Shown: positions 9,278-22,049, counted from the stretch's first letter. The stretch: DNA of 64,000 nt from Dama dama (GCF_033118175.1 NC_083696.1:36379001-36443000); one strand, 5' to 3'. Numbers and translations are program-made. The notes: a model not told the origin generated them from the letters alone.

Positions 9278-9424
9278 CAGGGCTTTCTCCTCTTGCCTCA
9301 GCCAACGGTAATCTTCCACCATCTGCTTCTGCTGCTTGTCCAGGAGTTGCCGCATCTTGAGCCTCTCCGCCTCCCACAGCTGCTGGGCCTCCTCCCGGCT
9401 GCTGGGCCGGACGAAGTCCTCCTC
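9278..9424 (-). CDS. PTK2B: PTK2B exon (linker, Y819; residues 781-829)
   Basis: 49 codons, both borders phase 0: EEDFVRPSSREEAQQLWEAE to WLRQEEKAL. It is a charged, heptad-like helical segment (KMRQLLDKQQKQMVEDY) with Y819, between the proline-rich motifs. The acceptor is GCTCCCAG and the donor CTG|GTGAGG. Confidence 0.96.
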
Positions 9425-9960
9425 CTGGGAGCACAGCGGGGGGAGATGGCAGAGGACACAGTCAGCCCAGTCTCCGCACCCAGGGAGGACAGTCCTCTGG
9501 AGAGCCCTGCGGGAACCACACGCCTTGGCCTCACCGGCCTCAGATCTGCAGCCGTCTGTGCAGAGGGTTATTACTGTTGGCTCCATCAGCCCCAATCACA
9601 TGCAGTGTGTTCGTGAAGTGCTGAATCCCAGGGCATAGAGTTTAACAGGCACTGGTTTCAAATCGTCATGTGATCCCTTAGTACCATTTTATTTTCAAGT
9701 GACTGTCCTAATATCATTTTCTCAGTTGGCATGTGTCATGGCTGCTGTCACTGAATTTGCACTTAGGATTGCAAAGCCAGCCCTCTGGGAGGCCTTGCGT
9801 GCTTAGCGTCACCTAAAACTGAGATGGCAGGTCTGGAAGCTTCAAGGAGCAGTGGTGTGTGGTCCCCCAAAGCTGTCCACTGAAGGGTAGAGCCTGAGAG
9901 AAGGAGCAAGAGCGTGCACCCATCTGATCGCCTTTTTTTATCAGAAGATACTCGTTATTT

Positions 9961-10190
9961 GGGCTTCCCCATCCTAGTTATGGATGGCTCAGACAGGAAA
10001 GCATCTGCCTGCAATGCGGGGGAACCGGGTTCGATCCCTGGGTCGGGACGATCTTCTGGAGAAGGAAATGGCAACCTACTCCAGTAGTCTTGCCTGGAAA
10101 ATTCCATGGATGGAGGAGACTGGTAGGCTACAGTCCATGGGGTCGCAGAGTCGGACACGACTGAGGGACTTCACTTTCACTTTCACTTTC
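9961..10190 (+). mobile_element. Bov-tA SINE
   Basis: tRNA-Glu-like head (GGGCTTCCC start, GGTTCGATCCCTGGG B box) fused to the BovA body (CATGGGGTCGCAGAGTCGG). It ends in a TTTCAC repeat tail. Confidence 0.93.
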
Positions 10191-11244
10191 TGTGGCTCAG
10201 AAAGTCAAGAATCTTTCTGCATCATTCTCTTGATTAAGAAACTAGCCTGGGTTATGTCACCAAAAGTTAAAAGAGATGCATGAGCTAAGAGATAAAGTGA
10301 AGCACTAAATTTAAAGAAATAAGGATGTATGGATATGCAATAAGTGGTTCTTCTCCTGAGTTTTAGTAATCTAACCCCGTTTCAACTCATTTGTGGGGCT
10401 TTGGACCTATTCATAGTTCTCCCTGTTATTTCTCCCGGCATGTTCCCCTTTCCTATTATTTCTCTTCCCTCAATCTTCCCCAGGGTTCATTTATATAAAT
10501 ATCTGCTCAGTCCCTTTAAACTGGCTTGCTTTTTTCTGCTGCACAAGATTACCTGGGTCTCCTGGACATACTAGTGTTACCAACATTCTTTTGATTGTGT
10601 AAAGCCTGGGGTGACCTTTGCTGGGGGCAGGTGACCTTTCTATGATGTTGAGGTCCGCAAGCTGCTCAGATCCCTTTCTTTGAACTGGCCCGTTTACATA
10701 CAAGTCACTTACATAAAATGCTAAAAATGATTCTCAGTCTACTTTAACAAGCCATAATCTCTGCCAAGCCTCTAAAAAAGATTATCCCCACTAAAGTCTC
10801 TAAACAGCACAGTTTGAAAATAGTGACACTGGTGTGTTTTTCCTAGGCTGTCAGCTACAATAACTGCTTTCAATTTCTAACAATACTCCTCCTCATAAGA
10901 TGTGCTGCTGAAATAGCCCTTGTTCATTACGCTAGTCAACGACTGTTTATTGAGCAACTGCTATGTTGCAGGGACAGGGCTGGGTGCTGGGAGGGCAGTG
11001 ATGGTTAAAGATGTAGCATCCTTCCTGTTTTCATGAGGCTATGGAACCAAATGCAGACTGGGGTTTCTCATCCTTAGCATTGGGGGCAGATAATTCCTTA
11101 TTGGGGAGAGATTTCCTGTAACCTGTAGGATGCTTACAGCAACCCCACTCACTAGAAGCCTCCAGCACCTCCCCTGTTGTAACAAAAATGCCTCCACACA
11201 TTACCAAATGTCCACCCAGAGCTGACTTACTGAGTTAGACCTTA

Positions 11245-11518
11245 TTTTAAACTGATCTGTGGACATGGTGTGGGGAGGAGGGTGGGATGAGTTGGGAGGT
11301 GGGGACTGACGTATGTGCGCTGCCATGTGAGACACAGGTAACTAGTGGGAAGCTGCTATGCAGCACAGGCAGCCTAGCTCAGTGCTCTGTGATGACCTAG
11401 GAGGGTGGGATGGGGTGGGGAGGGCCGAGAAGGGGGGGATATATGTATACCATAGCTGATTCACCTCATTGTACAACATTGTAAAGCAACTATACCTATC
11501 CCAATTAAAAAATAAAAG
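11245..11518 (+). mobile_element. L1 LINE 3' end
   Basis: It ends GATATATGTATACCATAGCT, then GTACAACATTGTAAAGCAAC and a terminal AATTAAAAAATAAAA tail, typical of ruminant L1 3' UTRs. It is 5' truncated and non-coding. Confidence 0.75.
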
Positions 11519-13577
11519 CAAATTTCAGAACACGAGACTATTTTATCATCATAGGATTGATAAAATACATAAGATTTACTTTGTAAAGGCTTATGCCCCC
11601 CAGATGAAAGGATTTTAAGGCTGTAAATATCCTCAGTTAAATGCCAGCATGTGCAAGCACAATGGTATCTCTATATCAGGCCATTGACGAATCATGACAA
11701 ATAGGAACTAAATGTCCAACGTTCTGAATATAGCATTAGGAATAGGAAAATGTATGGACGGAGGAAGACTAGAGTAGATACTGACAGGAGGAGTTTCCAG
11801 ACTCAAGAAAACACTTCACAGTTTTGAAATTGCCAAAGAAGATTCCTACCACTCAAATGTCTAGTATGCCCCAGGCTTGATCACCATCTGACCAATTATT
11901 TTAACATGTATTAGTGGATGTATTCCTATGTCTTCCAATTTTCTAATAAAACTCAAGAAGCAAATGAGATTTTAAAAAAAAAATTGGATCTCTTTAGGGC
12001 TTACTGTCCAAAGTATACTTCAAGAATTCTTAATCAGGTGATGAGTGCTTACATTGATGGTCATTTTTAAGAGGAATTAGACCCTTGGGGTGTTTTAAAA
12101 AGACTCTGATAAGCTGTGACCCTTTCCAGGAATTGACTCTTCAAGCTGCCAGGCCTATTTCCATTGTAACTAAACAGCTCCTGCACTCATCCTAAGGTTT
12201 CCCATCATTCAATCTGGCTCCAACTCATGCTTCTGCCTTCCTCATTCCCTGGGATCCTTCTAATTTTCCCCTCCCATTGAGGCCCAACTGCAAAAAAAAA
12301 AAAAAAAAAAAAAAAAGCAGCTGGAAAGAGTTGTTTTACTCTCTGAACTTCTGCTGCACTTTGGCTGTACCTCTGTGTGCTACTCACAGCTCTCTGGTTT
12401 ACATTATAGGCAACCATCTGCCCTGTTCCTTCTCCCTTCAGCACCTAGGACAGCGCCCGGCAAAGTGTCCCTTAAAAAAAAGGTGCTGTTTACTGAACTG
12501 TTATTTTAAACTTCAAATGTGTGGTCTTCAAGAGGGAGACTGCTGCCTTCCTGACTCTGGAATTGAATCCCACAGATTCTCAGATGAGTCAGGCAATAGA
12601 GTTAGTCACTAGAAAACTTGTTTTTGTGGGAAAACCATCTCTGACTTTCATTAAATGCTTTCAAATGCTTTGCAGGGAGTCTATTATACCTTTTCAGCAT
12701 TCTACTTGGAAGAGGCTTTCTCAGTGTTTCTGATGCATACCATAAAATGGAGTTTATATTTTTAACTTTTTTCTTTTTTGCTTATTTTAAGAAATGCTTA
12801 TTATGTTCTCTCAGGCAGGCTTTCCTGTGGCAAGTACATCTAGAGCCCTCACACAAAAGGCCCTTTTTCCTGCCTCACAGTTTGTCTTTATGGAAGGGAA
12901 CAAAGTCCTTATGGTGAATCAGGAGTTAGACAAAGGCAGTGCCGGCCCTCAAAAGTGCGAGAAACACCTTCTTTCTGAAAGGGCACATTTAAAGCCAAAC
13001 TCACTTAATTAAAACCCAATTAATTATGAATAAAGAGTTAAGGGCAGGAGAGAGAAGTTGAGCACTGCCTAAAAGATACTGCATGCTTACAGATGCAGTT
13101 TTATTATCATTGAGTATATGCTAAGACATAAATTGGTTAAACTAATGTGAAAAAGAAAAATGAGCTGGGTCAGGGGAAAACTTTTCCACTAAGCTCTCAC
13201 TGCCTTGAATTCTAAGTTATCTTAATCATTTCAAAGCTTTACTAAATTAAGAAAAACAGCAAGGATATCTCAACATACTTTCCTACATATTTGTAAATCT
13301 GTTGTAATAGAAATGTAGTCTCCCCCAATTTTCAGAGTCCTATATACCTGAATCTTAAATATGATGCATGGTTACAGAGTTAGAGCTAAAGTAATAAGGG
13401 TTTCAGTCTGTTATATCACATATCAAGACTCAGTTCAGTAAACTATATCAAATGCTCATGGCAACTGACCATGGGGGCCATTTGTATTGAAGGAGGAGAA
13501 GATGGATGGTGACAAGTAACAAGTGGACAAGCAAAGGTGCACTTTTTTTTAAAAAGGAGACCTGACAATTAGAAGCT

Positions 13578-13783
13578 AGTTCCCAGCTAGTGCAGTGGTA
13601 AAGAATCCACCTGCCAATGCAGGAGACTCAGGTTCGATCCCTGGGTTGGGAAGATCCTCTGGAGGAGGAAATGGCAACCTACTCCAGTATTCTAGGGGAA
13701 AAAATCCCATGGACAGAGGAGCCTGGAGGGCTACAGTCCATGTGGTTGCAAAGAGTGAGACATGAGTGAGTGACTGAGCGACG
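13578..13783 (+). mobile_element. Bov-tA SINE
   Basis: Contains CAGGTTCGATCCCTGGGTTG and CTACAGTCCATGTGGTTGC. The head is diverged (AGTTCCCAGCTAG). Confidence 0.9.
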
Positions 13784-14349
13784 GACAATGAAATACTCAA
13801 GGCTTCATCGGTAGTTGACAACAAAGAGTGACTGGGGAGGGTGTGGCTCAGCCCTATGCTAGCCCCCAAGTTTGTTCTCATATCGCAGCAACTTTTGCAA
13901 AGCAGCAGGAGTGGCAACCACAAGGCAGACTTTCCTTTGACCGAGGAGAAATGGAACAATCACAACAATCAGGCAGCAGGAAGGGCAGATTGGGCAAGAC
14001 CTCCAGGGTCTTTTACTTTCTGGCACAGTCAGGCTTCCCTGCCCTCCGCTCATGAGCTTTCACACTATCGCCAGGGCTGAGGGAAGGGGGTGGTTTTACA
14101 TCTCTGCCACAGCATCAGAGCAGGCATGGGGCAGGTCTGGGTCCAGCTGGAGTCTCAAGGGCAGTGCCTGGCTTGGCCCCCAAACTCTGTTGCTTGTAGA
14201 GGTGCAGGAGGCACAGAGTCCCTCTCTGGCCGACTGGTGCAGGAAGGGCACCTCCTGAGTCTGAGGACGCAGGGTTCCCAGTATCCCAGGCACCTCCCTC
14301 CAGCAGCCTCCTTGTCCTGGCCGGGACCCAGCATGCAGAGTCCTCTTAC

Positions 14350-14475
14350 CCGCATGCTGTGGCGCTTGAAGACATTGTGCCGGTGGAGAGGTGGGGTGTG
14401 CAGCGAGTTTACGGGAGATGGATACTCCATAGGGCTGGTGAGCGTGGGTGAGCTGGCACACAGACCCTCGGGGAC
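14350..14475 (-). CDS. PTK2B: PTK2B 42-codon cassette exon (residues 739-780)
   Basis: Exactly 42 codons, phase 0 at both ends: VPEGLCASSPTLTSPMEYPS to VFKRHSMR. By position it is the segment missing from the haematopoietic PYK2 isoform (PYK2-H, human isoform lacking residues 739-780). The acceptor CTGAATAG is purine-interrupted and so rather weak; the donor CGG|GTAAGA is good. It is rich in Ser, Pro, Thr and His and lies in the proline-rich linker. The sequence is almost unchanged from human. Confidence 0.96.
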
Positions 14476-14872
14476 CTATTCAGGAGAAGCAGAGGAGCAC
14501 AGGCACGGGGACAAGGCGAGAAGGTGGACGGTTAGCTGCTACGAACACGAGCACAGAGAAACGATACAAGAGCTCCAAGAGAGAAAGGGGACTTGCGCTC
14601 CAGGAGCTTACAAAGAACAAAGTGTGGGCATTCCACTGGTAGTGTTTGGGAGACGTGGCGGAGCGACATACAGGGCTCTTGGCTAGAAGTCAGCACGGAC
14701 GTGGTGGCTGTTCTTTCATCTAACAGCCCTCCCCGTGATGCTGTGCATGCCGTGGGTCCACGTGTGGCACTGACCTATTGACTACATCTCCTCCTTCAGG
14801 ACTCTTCAGGGAAGAGTCATCACTGTGTTAGAAACTAACAGATACTGTTCATCCACAAGTATGTGTGTGTAT

Positions 14873-15080
14873 GGGCTTCCCTGATGGCTCAGTTGTAAAG
14901 AATTTGCCTACAATGCAGGAGACATGGGTTCGATCCTGGGGTTGGGAAGATCCCCTGGAGAAGGAAATGGCAACTCACTCCAGTATTCTTGCTTGGGAAA
15001 TCCCAAGGACAGAGGAGCCTGGCAGGCTACAGTCCATCAGAATGCAAAAGAGCTGGACATGGCTGAGCAACTAAAACAAA
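14873..15080 (+). mobile_element. Bov-tA SINE
   Basis: Starts GGGCTTCCCTGATGGCTCAG and has GGTTCGATCCTGGGGTTGG. It is followed by a short AT/TG-rich run and then an oppositely oriented copy. Confidence 0.93.
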
Positions 15081-15112
15081 CAAACATATGCGTGTATATA
15101 TATATGTTGTTG

Positions 15113-15318
15113 TTGTTTAGTTACTAAGTCATGTCTAACTCTTTTGTAACCCCTATGGACTGTAGCCCACCAGGTTCCTCTATCCTTGGGATTTCACAAG
15201 CAAGAATACTGGAGTGGGTTGCCATTTCCTCCTGCAGGGATCTTCCTGATCCAGGAATCAAACACACATCTCCTGAATTGCAGGCAGATTCTTTACCACT
15301 GAGCCCACAGGGAAGTCT
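15113..15318 (-). mobile_element. Bov-tA SINE
   Basis: Reverse-oriented copy: AAGTCATGTCTAACTC at the left and CACAGGGAAG at the right. With the preceding copy it forms a closely spaced inverted pair. An (AT)/(AC) microsatellite follows at about 15319-15342. Confidence 0.9.
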
Positions 15319-15361
15319 ATATATATATATACACACACACATTTTTAAAAACCACTATTTT

Positions 15362-15550
15362 GGGACTTCATAGGCAGTCCCGTGGTTAAGACTTCACCTT
15401 CCAATGCAGGGGGTTTGGGCTCAATCGCTGGTCATGGAGCTAAGATCCCACATGCCTCATGGCCCAAAAACCAAAACATAAAAACAGAAGCAATATTGTA
15501 CAAAGAGTTTTAAAATGGTTCACATTAAAAAAAAATCTTAAAAAAAAAAC
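15362..15550 (+). mobile_element. CHR-type SINE
   Basis: GTGGTTAAGACTTCACC head, GGAGCTAAGATCCCACATGC body, CCAAAAACCAAAACATAAAA tail and a final A-rich stretch. Confidence 0.8.
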
Positions 15551-16371
15551 CCAAACAACCCCATTATTTTAAACATCACAAAGGGGTATGTTTCTTTCTA
15601 GGGATATCGCTCCTGTCTTCTGCCTTGAGGTTTGTTTTCTTTTTCTTTTTTTTGCATGAAGAGGGTTTGTCTGTTTGTTCCTGGTTAGGCTTGTTTTGGC
15701 TCTGTAGCACTTCCTTGACCACAGGACACCAAATGAAGGAGCACCAAATAAAAGACACTGTTTGCATTTTTTAAAGAGGGACTCTGAGCTGAGGGATAGA
15801 AAGGAAGAAAAGAGAGGGGGCCCCTGGCTCCTTCTGACTTAGATGCGACAGAAAGACACGGGGCAGAGACACTTCGAGAGGGACCGACAGCATGGGCAGG
15901 TCCTGTGGTTGGTAACCATGGGGGTGGGGGGTGGGGAGCACAGGGGGAACCCTGCTCCCTCTCCACCAGCTACCGAGGTTCTCAGCAGGGCCCCCGCAGG
16001 GAGCCCCAGCGAGCAGCCCCATTCTCAGGGCGATGTCAACGGTCCCCAGCTGCCTGGATTCCTTTTCAGAGGCTCTGCTCAGGGTTGGGGAGGCCAGGAG
16101 TAGAGAATTAGCTGTAGGTGGGCGCACGCAGCAGCCAATACTATGGACAGACAGATGTGGGTTGAAGTCGTCTTAACAGGACAACCTGGTAGAAGTTCAA
16201 TGAGATTCTTTTGATCTCTGGGCACTTTGAATTCTTTTCTGGGTACTCAAGAAGAACTGTCTCCATTGCCTGAGCAGCTAGGACTGCTGCTCTGCTGAGG
16301 CACGAGGATGGAAATTCAGGAAGGACAGAGATGAGGCCTGCACTTCCCCAGCCCTCCAGTTACGTCTTTAC

Positions 16372-16437
16372 CTGGAACTGCAGCTTGGGTGCCAGCAGGT
16401 TGGTTTGTGGAGGGGGTCTGTACTTGGGCCGGCTGGG
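16372..16437 (-). CDS. PTK2B: PTK2B exon (first proline-rich region; residues 717-738)
   Basis: 22 codons, phase 0 at both ends: PSRPKYRPPPQTNLLAPKLQ then FQ. With the PPPK that ends the previous exon it forms the first PxxP motif (P717), an SH3 docking site. The acceptor is CTCTGCAG and the donor CAG|GTAAAG. Skipping would keep the frame. Confidence 0.95.
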
Positions 16438-16715
16438 CTGCAGAGAGAACATGGAGATGAGTCAGTCCCGCATTCTGTCCTGTTGAGGGAGCACAGCTCA
16501 CCAAGGGGAATATCAGGAAGGAGTCGGGTCAGGCTTGTTCAGGATGATGAAGACGAGGGACAGAGTAATCATTAAAATCATTCATGTCTGCTGACTGTGC
16601 ATCTATTGCTGCTGAGTGACACGAGGGTACCAGGAGGCCGGTTTTCTCTGCCCTCCTGGAGGTCACTGCTAACTGGAGGCATTCATTACCCGTCTCTGTG
16701 TAGCCTCTCTGCATG

Positions 16716-17040
16716 TGCCAGGCATCCTGGAGTGTGAAGCCAACTATGGCTTAGGAAGCATTACTATGAACAAAACTAGTGGAGGTGATGGAATTCCAGC
16801 TGAGTTATTTCAATTCCTAAAAGATGATGCTGTTAAAGTGCCGCACTCAATATGCCAGCAAATTTGGAAAAGTCAGCAGTGTCCACAGGACTGGAAAAGA
16901 TCAGTTTCTATCCCAATCCCAAAGAAGGGCTGTGTCAAAGAATGCTCAAACTATCACACAATTGCACTCATTTCACAAGCTAGCAAAGTAATGCTCAAAA
17001 TCCTTCAAGCTAGGCTTCCACAGTATGTGAACCCTGGATG
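16716..17040 (+). mobile_element. BovB LINE reverse transcriptase fragment
   Basis: It encodes recognisable BovB ORF2 text: NKTSGGDGIPAELFQFLKDD, then QQIWKSQQCPQDWKRSVSIP (the classic TSGGDGIP and WPQDWKRS-like RT motifs). It is internal only, without the 3' end, and lies in an intron on the strand opposite PTK2B. No functional protein is expected. Confidence 0.9.
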
Positions 17041-17208
17041 TGCAGAGTTTGCCAAATCAGTAATCGGGAGCTGCAGACATCCAGAGGTGGGTCATGGAGG
17101 CCCAGGCGACCCGGAGGTGATGAAACCTGAGCTGGGCCTGAGTGTAGGAAGGTGCAGGGCACAGCAGATCAGGGGGACCTCGAAAGAGGCCAGCACCCAC
17201 AGGGCTTT

Positions 17209-17800
17209 GTTATGAACTGAATGTTTGGCCCCCAACCCCACCCCACCCACCCCATTCATATGTTGAAGTCTTAACTCCCAGGGTGATGGTGTTTGGAGGT
17301 GGGGTCTTTGGGAAGTAATTAGGATCAGATGAGGTAACAAGAGTAGGACTCCTATGATTCTTATTATTAGTAGTAGCATTAATGAACTTCCCAGGTGGTG
17401 GTAAAGAACCCGCCTGCCTATACATTAGAATAAGAGATGTGGGTTCAATCCCTGGGTAGGGAAAATCCCCTAGAGGAGGCCATGGCAACCCACTCGGGTA
17501 TTCTTGCCTGGAGAATCCCATGGACAGAGGATCCCTGCAGGCTACAGTCCGTGGAGTGGCAAAGAGTCAGACATGACTGAAGCGACTTAGCATGCAGTTG
17601 TATTAATAACAATAACAGACACCAGAGCTCACTCTCCCCACCATGTGAGGACATGTGAGAAGGACACATCTGCCATCCAGGAAGAAAGTCCTCACCAGAC
17701 ACCTTGATCTTGGACTTCACAGCCTCCACGCTGTCTGTGTGTAAGCTGCCCAGCCTGTAGTATCTTGTATGGCAGCCCAAGCTGACTTCTACAGACATGT
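17209..17800 (+). mobile_element. MLT1 LTR split by a Bov-tA SINE
   Basis: Left part: TGTTATGAACTGAATGTTTG, then TATGTTGAAGTC and GGAGGTGGGGTCTTTGGGA. Right part: CCATGTGAGGACATG, CTTGATCTTGGACTTC, GGCAGCCCAAGCTGAC. Together they make a near full-length MLT1A/B-like solo LTR. The SINE at 17383-17597 divides it. Confidence 0.82.
17383..17597 (+). mobile_element. Bov-tA SINE inside the MLT1 LTR
   Basis: GAACTTCCCAGGTGG head, GGTTCAATCCCTGGGTAGG, ending GACATGACTGAAGCGAC. It is younger than the LTR it interrupts. Confidence 0.9.
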
Positions 17801-18232
17801 TCCCACCCATCTAATAGTGGGGCAGCAGGGCATTGGCTCCTGCGCCCAGAGATGCCATGGACATCAGAGGCTGGACTTCAGGGCTCCCCACCACGTACTT
17901 TCAAGGGAATCTAATTTGTCCCTAAAAACACCAAAAGGGTAAGTGCTGCTGTCTCCCGAGGGAAATGTTTCCAGGGTGACTGCCTGATCCAGCAGCCCCA
18001 CAAGGTGCCTGGTCCCTGGCTGTCTCAGGTTCCATCTGCCGAGGTGACTGATGGGGGCTGACCTCAGGGCTGATGGATGGTTGGGTGGAAGGGCTGAGAA
18101 GACGCAGGGGCCCATCTGATCGCCACTGTAAGGGGGGGCTGCATAGTCAGATCTGGGAGGGGCCGGACAGGGTCCGCGCTCTGCTGTGATTCATGGGGCC
18201 GATGGGGCCGATGAGTTCAGGGCTAGGCTCAC

Positions 18233-18341
18233 CTTGGGTGGGGGTTCCTGGAAGGCTGTGGGCTCTAAGATTTTGGGAGGTCGGTAGCGAGCGTTCCTCT
18301 CCTGCTCTAAGGCGATGTCCTTCTCCATCTGGTAAATGTCA
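18233..18341 (-). CDS. PTK2B: PTK2B exon (post-kinase linker; residues 680-716)
   Basis: One base completes S680, then DIYQMEKDIALEQERNARYR to EPTAFQEPPPK. It links the end of the kinase C-lobe to the first proline-rich motif. The acceptor is TCCTGGCAG and the donor AAG|GTGAGC. It is near identical to human (YRTPKILEP there, YRPPKILEP here). Confidence 0.95.
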
Positions 18342-18944
18342 CTGCCAGGAAGTCAGGTCAGATAAGGAGACAGAAACAAGGTCAGAAACACTCGTGGGGG
18401 CTCCCCTCTGTGCTCCACTGCAGCCGGGATCCCACTCCCAAGTCCTCGCCCACGTCCTTCGCAGAGGGTACTGGGGAGATCCCTAGGAGACAGGCCACAG
18501 TACCGTGGACCCTGCAGCCGCCCCAACCTACGCATTCCTGGCGTGTGCTAATGGGAAAGGGTACCCACACATTCACGGTATGTGCTAATGGGAAAGGGCC
18601 ATGGAGTCCCTCCCAGGTTTGCTGAATGCACGCTTCTTGCCTTTTTTTTTTTTCTTTTACCCAACAGTGGTTCCCAACCTGGGAATCACACAGCTCCAAG
18701 GACTCGAATAAAGGCAAGGGGTCCATGAATCCACAAGTGTACCAAGCATTGTCTGCAGACAGGGATCATGTGTTGCTGAAATACATTTCTAGGCCCAAGA
18801 TGGAGCTGCCCCTGCCCAGGGGGTCGCATCAGCAGGTCAAAATGCAGATAACGTTTGCATCCTTCTAAATGCTATGCTTTATCAGAATCAAAGTACCAAC
18901 CCCAAACCAACCCAAATACGAATCCAAATGCCAATTCAGCATTA

Positions 18945-19142
18945 TGTGCTTAGTTGCTCAGTCGTGTCCAACTCTTTGCAACCCCACGGACTGCAGCCTG
19001 TCACACGGCTCTGTCCATGCAGACTCTCCAGGCGAGAATGCTGGAGTGGGTTGCCATGTCCTCCTCCAGGGGATCTTCCCAACCCAGATCTCCTGCATTA
19101 CAGGCAGATTTTTTTTTATCATCTCAGCCACCAGGGAAGCCC
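18945..19142 (-). mobile_element. Bov-tA SINE
   Basis: TTAGTTGCTCAGTCGTGTCC to GCCACCAGGGAAGCC. It is flanked by an imperfect duplication of ATTCAGC(A/T)TTAT. Confidence 0.92.
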
Positions 19143-19356
19143 ATTCAGCTTTATAGTTGTTTCCTATTCCCTATTCATTCTCTAATTATCTCTTCCTTGT
19201 TCCTTATTCTTTATCCTATAAAAGCGTCCTACCTTCCGCTCCCATTTGCCACTGTTCTGGCCCTTGGGAATGGAGGCGGCCACCGGCCACGTCACGCAGT
19301 GTTGAAGTTTGTCTGCATCACTTAAGTTGCCTTGTTTAATCATTTTAAACAGTACT

Positions 19357-19569
19357 GTGCAGTGCCTAGTTTTCAGTCATGTCCAGCTCTTTGCGTCCCC
19401 ATGGACTGTAGCCCCCCCACCAGGCTCCTCTGTCCATGGGGATTCTCTAGGCAAGAATACTGGAGTGGGTTGCCATGCCCTCCTCCAGGGGATCTTCCCG
19501 AGCCAGGGATCGAACCCAGGTCTCCTGCATTGCAGGTGGATTTTTCATCATCTGAGCCACCAGGGAAGC
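19357..19569 (-). mobile_element. Bov-tA SINE
   Basis: TTTTCAGTCATGTCCAGCTC to GAGCCACCAGGGAAGC, flanked by an imperfect AAACAG(T/C)ACT duplication. The intervening 19143-19356 is unique. Confidence 0.9.
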
Positions 19570-19739
19570 AATAAACAGCACTACTAAATATATAATATTT
19601 AGTACCATGTTTTCAGATTTATATGCATTCTATTGTGTGCAATACAAAAATTCATGATACGGCTTGTTTATGGAGCCCTGCCTATAAACAAATGCAGTAT
19701 CATTCTGAGAAATGAATATTTCCTGCCATATCAGTAAAC

Positions 19740-20220
19740 AAGGATGTCACAGTCATCAGCAATTGCCTCCACCACGGGTAGTGAGCTGGTCAGCCCTGAG
19801 GGAACTCAGGAAGGAAAGAAAACCTGCCATCTAGGAGCCATCAAACTGCAGCCACTCCCTACGGTGAGCCCTGAGGAAACGCAGGATGTGAAAACACAGG
19901 ATACTGGCCCCAGAGAGCTGAGATGCATATCAAAGGAATGATTCCAGTGAGCCCAGACTCTCGCATCTTCCCAAACATAGAAAAGCACTCAATTCCTTAA
20001 CTTGGGTATCTGGTTTTCTTTAATTAACAATAATTGTTTGCTGTTCAGACAACCTGCCCTTTGTTGCAAAACTTCTATATAAGCTGGCTCCCCCTTTGCC
20101 TCTTCCCAGAAGTTTCTCAGAGCTATCTGAAATGTTGTCTCCCAGGCTGCAGTCCTCATTTTGCCCGCAGTAAAACTTAACTCCCAGCTCTCACACTGTG
20201 CAAATTTTTTTCAAAGATTC
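19740..20220 (+). mobile_element. Probable solo LTR (endogenous retrovirus)
   Basis: The promoter-like TATATAAG is at 20076-20083, and the poly(A)-like AGTAAA at 20169-20174 lies 93 nt on. The unit is about 0.5 kb and non-coding. The spacing is typical of an LTR, but the family and termini cannot be fixed by eye. It is antisense to PTK2B. Confidence 0.45.
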
Positions 20221-20430
20221 CCATTGCCCGGACCTGGGATTCCCAGCTTCTCCTGTGGTGCCTTCCCATGCAGCAGTTTCTGGGGATGATTTTCTAAGAA
20301 AAAGGCCCACAAGTTGCCTACAGTGTTTAAAGCTGTAGTATTTCATGTTAATTAAGCATTGGGTTCCTTAAAGTAGGAGCCAGCAAACCAGGCCCACAGG
20401 CCAAATATAGCCCCCTACCTACTTTTATGT

Positions 20431-20632
20431 GGCCCCCAATGGTAAAGAATCTCCTTGTAATGCAGGAGACCCTGGTTTGATCCCTGAGTCAGAAAGATCC
20501 ACTGGAGAAGGGAATGGCTACTCACTCCAGTATTGTTGCCTGGGAAATCCCATGGACAGAAGAGCCTGGTGGGCTACAGTTCATGGGGTCTCAAAGAGCT
20601 GGATGTGACTTAGAGACTGAGCACACACAGCT
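20431..20632 (+). mobile_element. Bov-tA SINE, 5' truncated
   Basis: Begins inside the head (AATGGTAAAGAATC), then CTGGTTTGATCCCTGAGTCA and the BovA body. Just before it (about 20351-20430) is a fragment with GGCCCACAGGCCAAATATAG, resembling an old mammalian DNA-transposon relic also seen at 54912-55140. Confidence 0.85.
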
Positions 20633-20725
20633 ATAAACCTCTATGCGCTGCTGAAGAGGAGACTTGCTCTCAGGGGGCCCTGGGCTTGCAGTCCTACCCC
20701 CCCACACACCCGTCTCCTTGCTCAC

Positions 20726-20930
20726 CTGAGGCTGCACACAAGCTCGCTAAAGCGGGGTCGCTCACTGGGGTCGTAGTCCCAGCAGCGGGTCATGAGGGTG
20801 TAGAGAATGGGCGGGCAGAGGTCAGGCTTGGGCAGCCGGTCCCCCTTCTCCAGCACCCCAATGACATCCTTGTTCTCCAGCCAGAAGAAGGGCTGCTTTC
20901 CGAAGCTCAGGATTTCCCACATGCACACAG
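20726..20930 (-). CDS. PTK2B: PTK2B exon (kinase C-lobe; residues 612-679)
   Basis: 205 nt: CT completes A612, then VCMWEILSFGKQPFFWLENK, DVIGVLEKGDRLPKPDLCPP and CWDYDPSERPRFSELVCSL, ending with two bases of S680. It carries C-lobe helices F-I with the CW...RPRF signature of tyrosine kinases. The acceptor is CGCCTGCAG and the donor CAG|GTGAGC. Confidence 0.96.
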
Positions 20931-21887
<957 letters not shown>

Positions 21888-22049
21888 TTATGGGAGCTCT
21901 TAGAGAAGAATGATCCAGACTTATCCAGAAAGGCAGCTTACTCTCCAGAGACTGTTGGCCTAGACTTGCCTTATAGTCACCTTTTGGGGGGATTTTAGCT
22001 TCAGGGACGCCCTCCGGGGACAAAGCTGTAACACACCCCCCCACCTCAC

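Larger units (their letters stand above)
9425..14349 (-). other. PTK2B: PTK2B intron downstream of the 42-codon cassette exon
   Basis: 4.9 kb, one of the longer introns here. It holds Bov-tA copies (9961-10190, 13578-13783), an L1 3' end (11245-11518) and a pure A run at about 12291-12316. The rest (9425-9960, 10191-11244, 11519-13577) is unique AT-rich sequence in which I recognise nothing. Confidence 0.8.

Noticed and set aside
14090..14686. 198-codon + strand open frame
   Set aside because: Antisense to the 42-codon PTK2B exon and its flanks; no recognisable protein.
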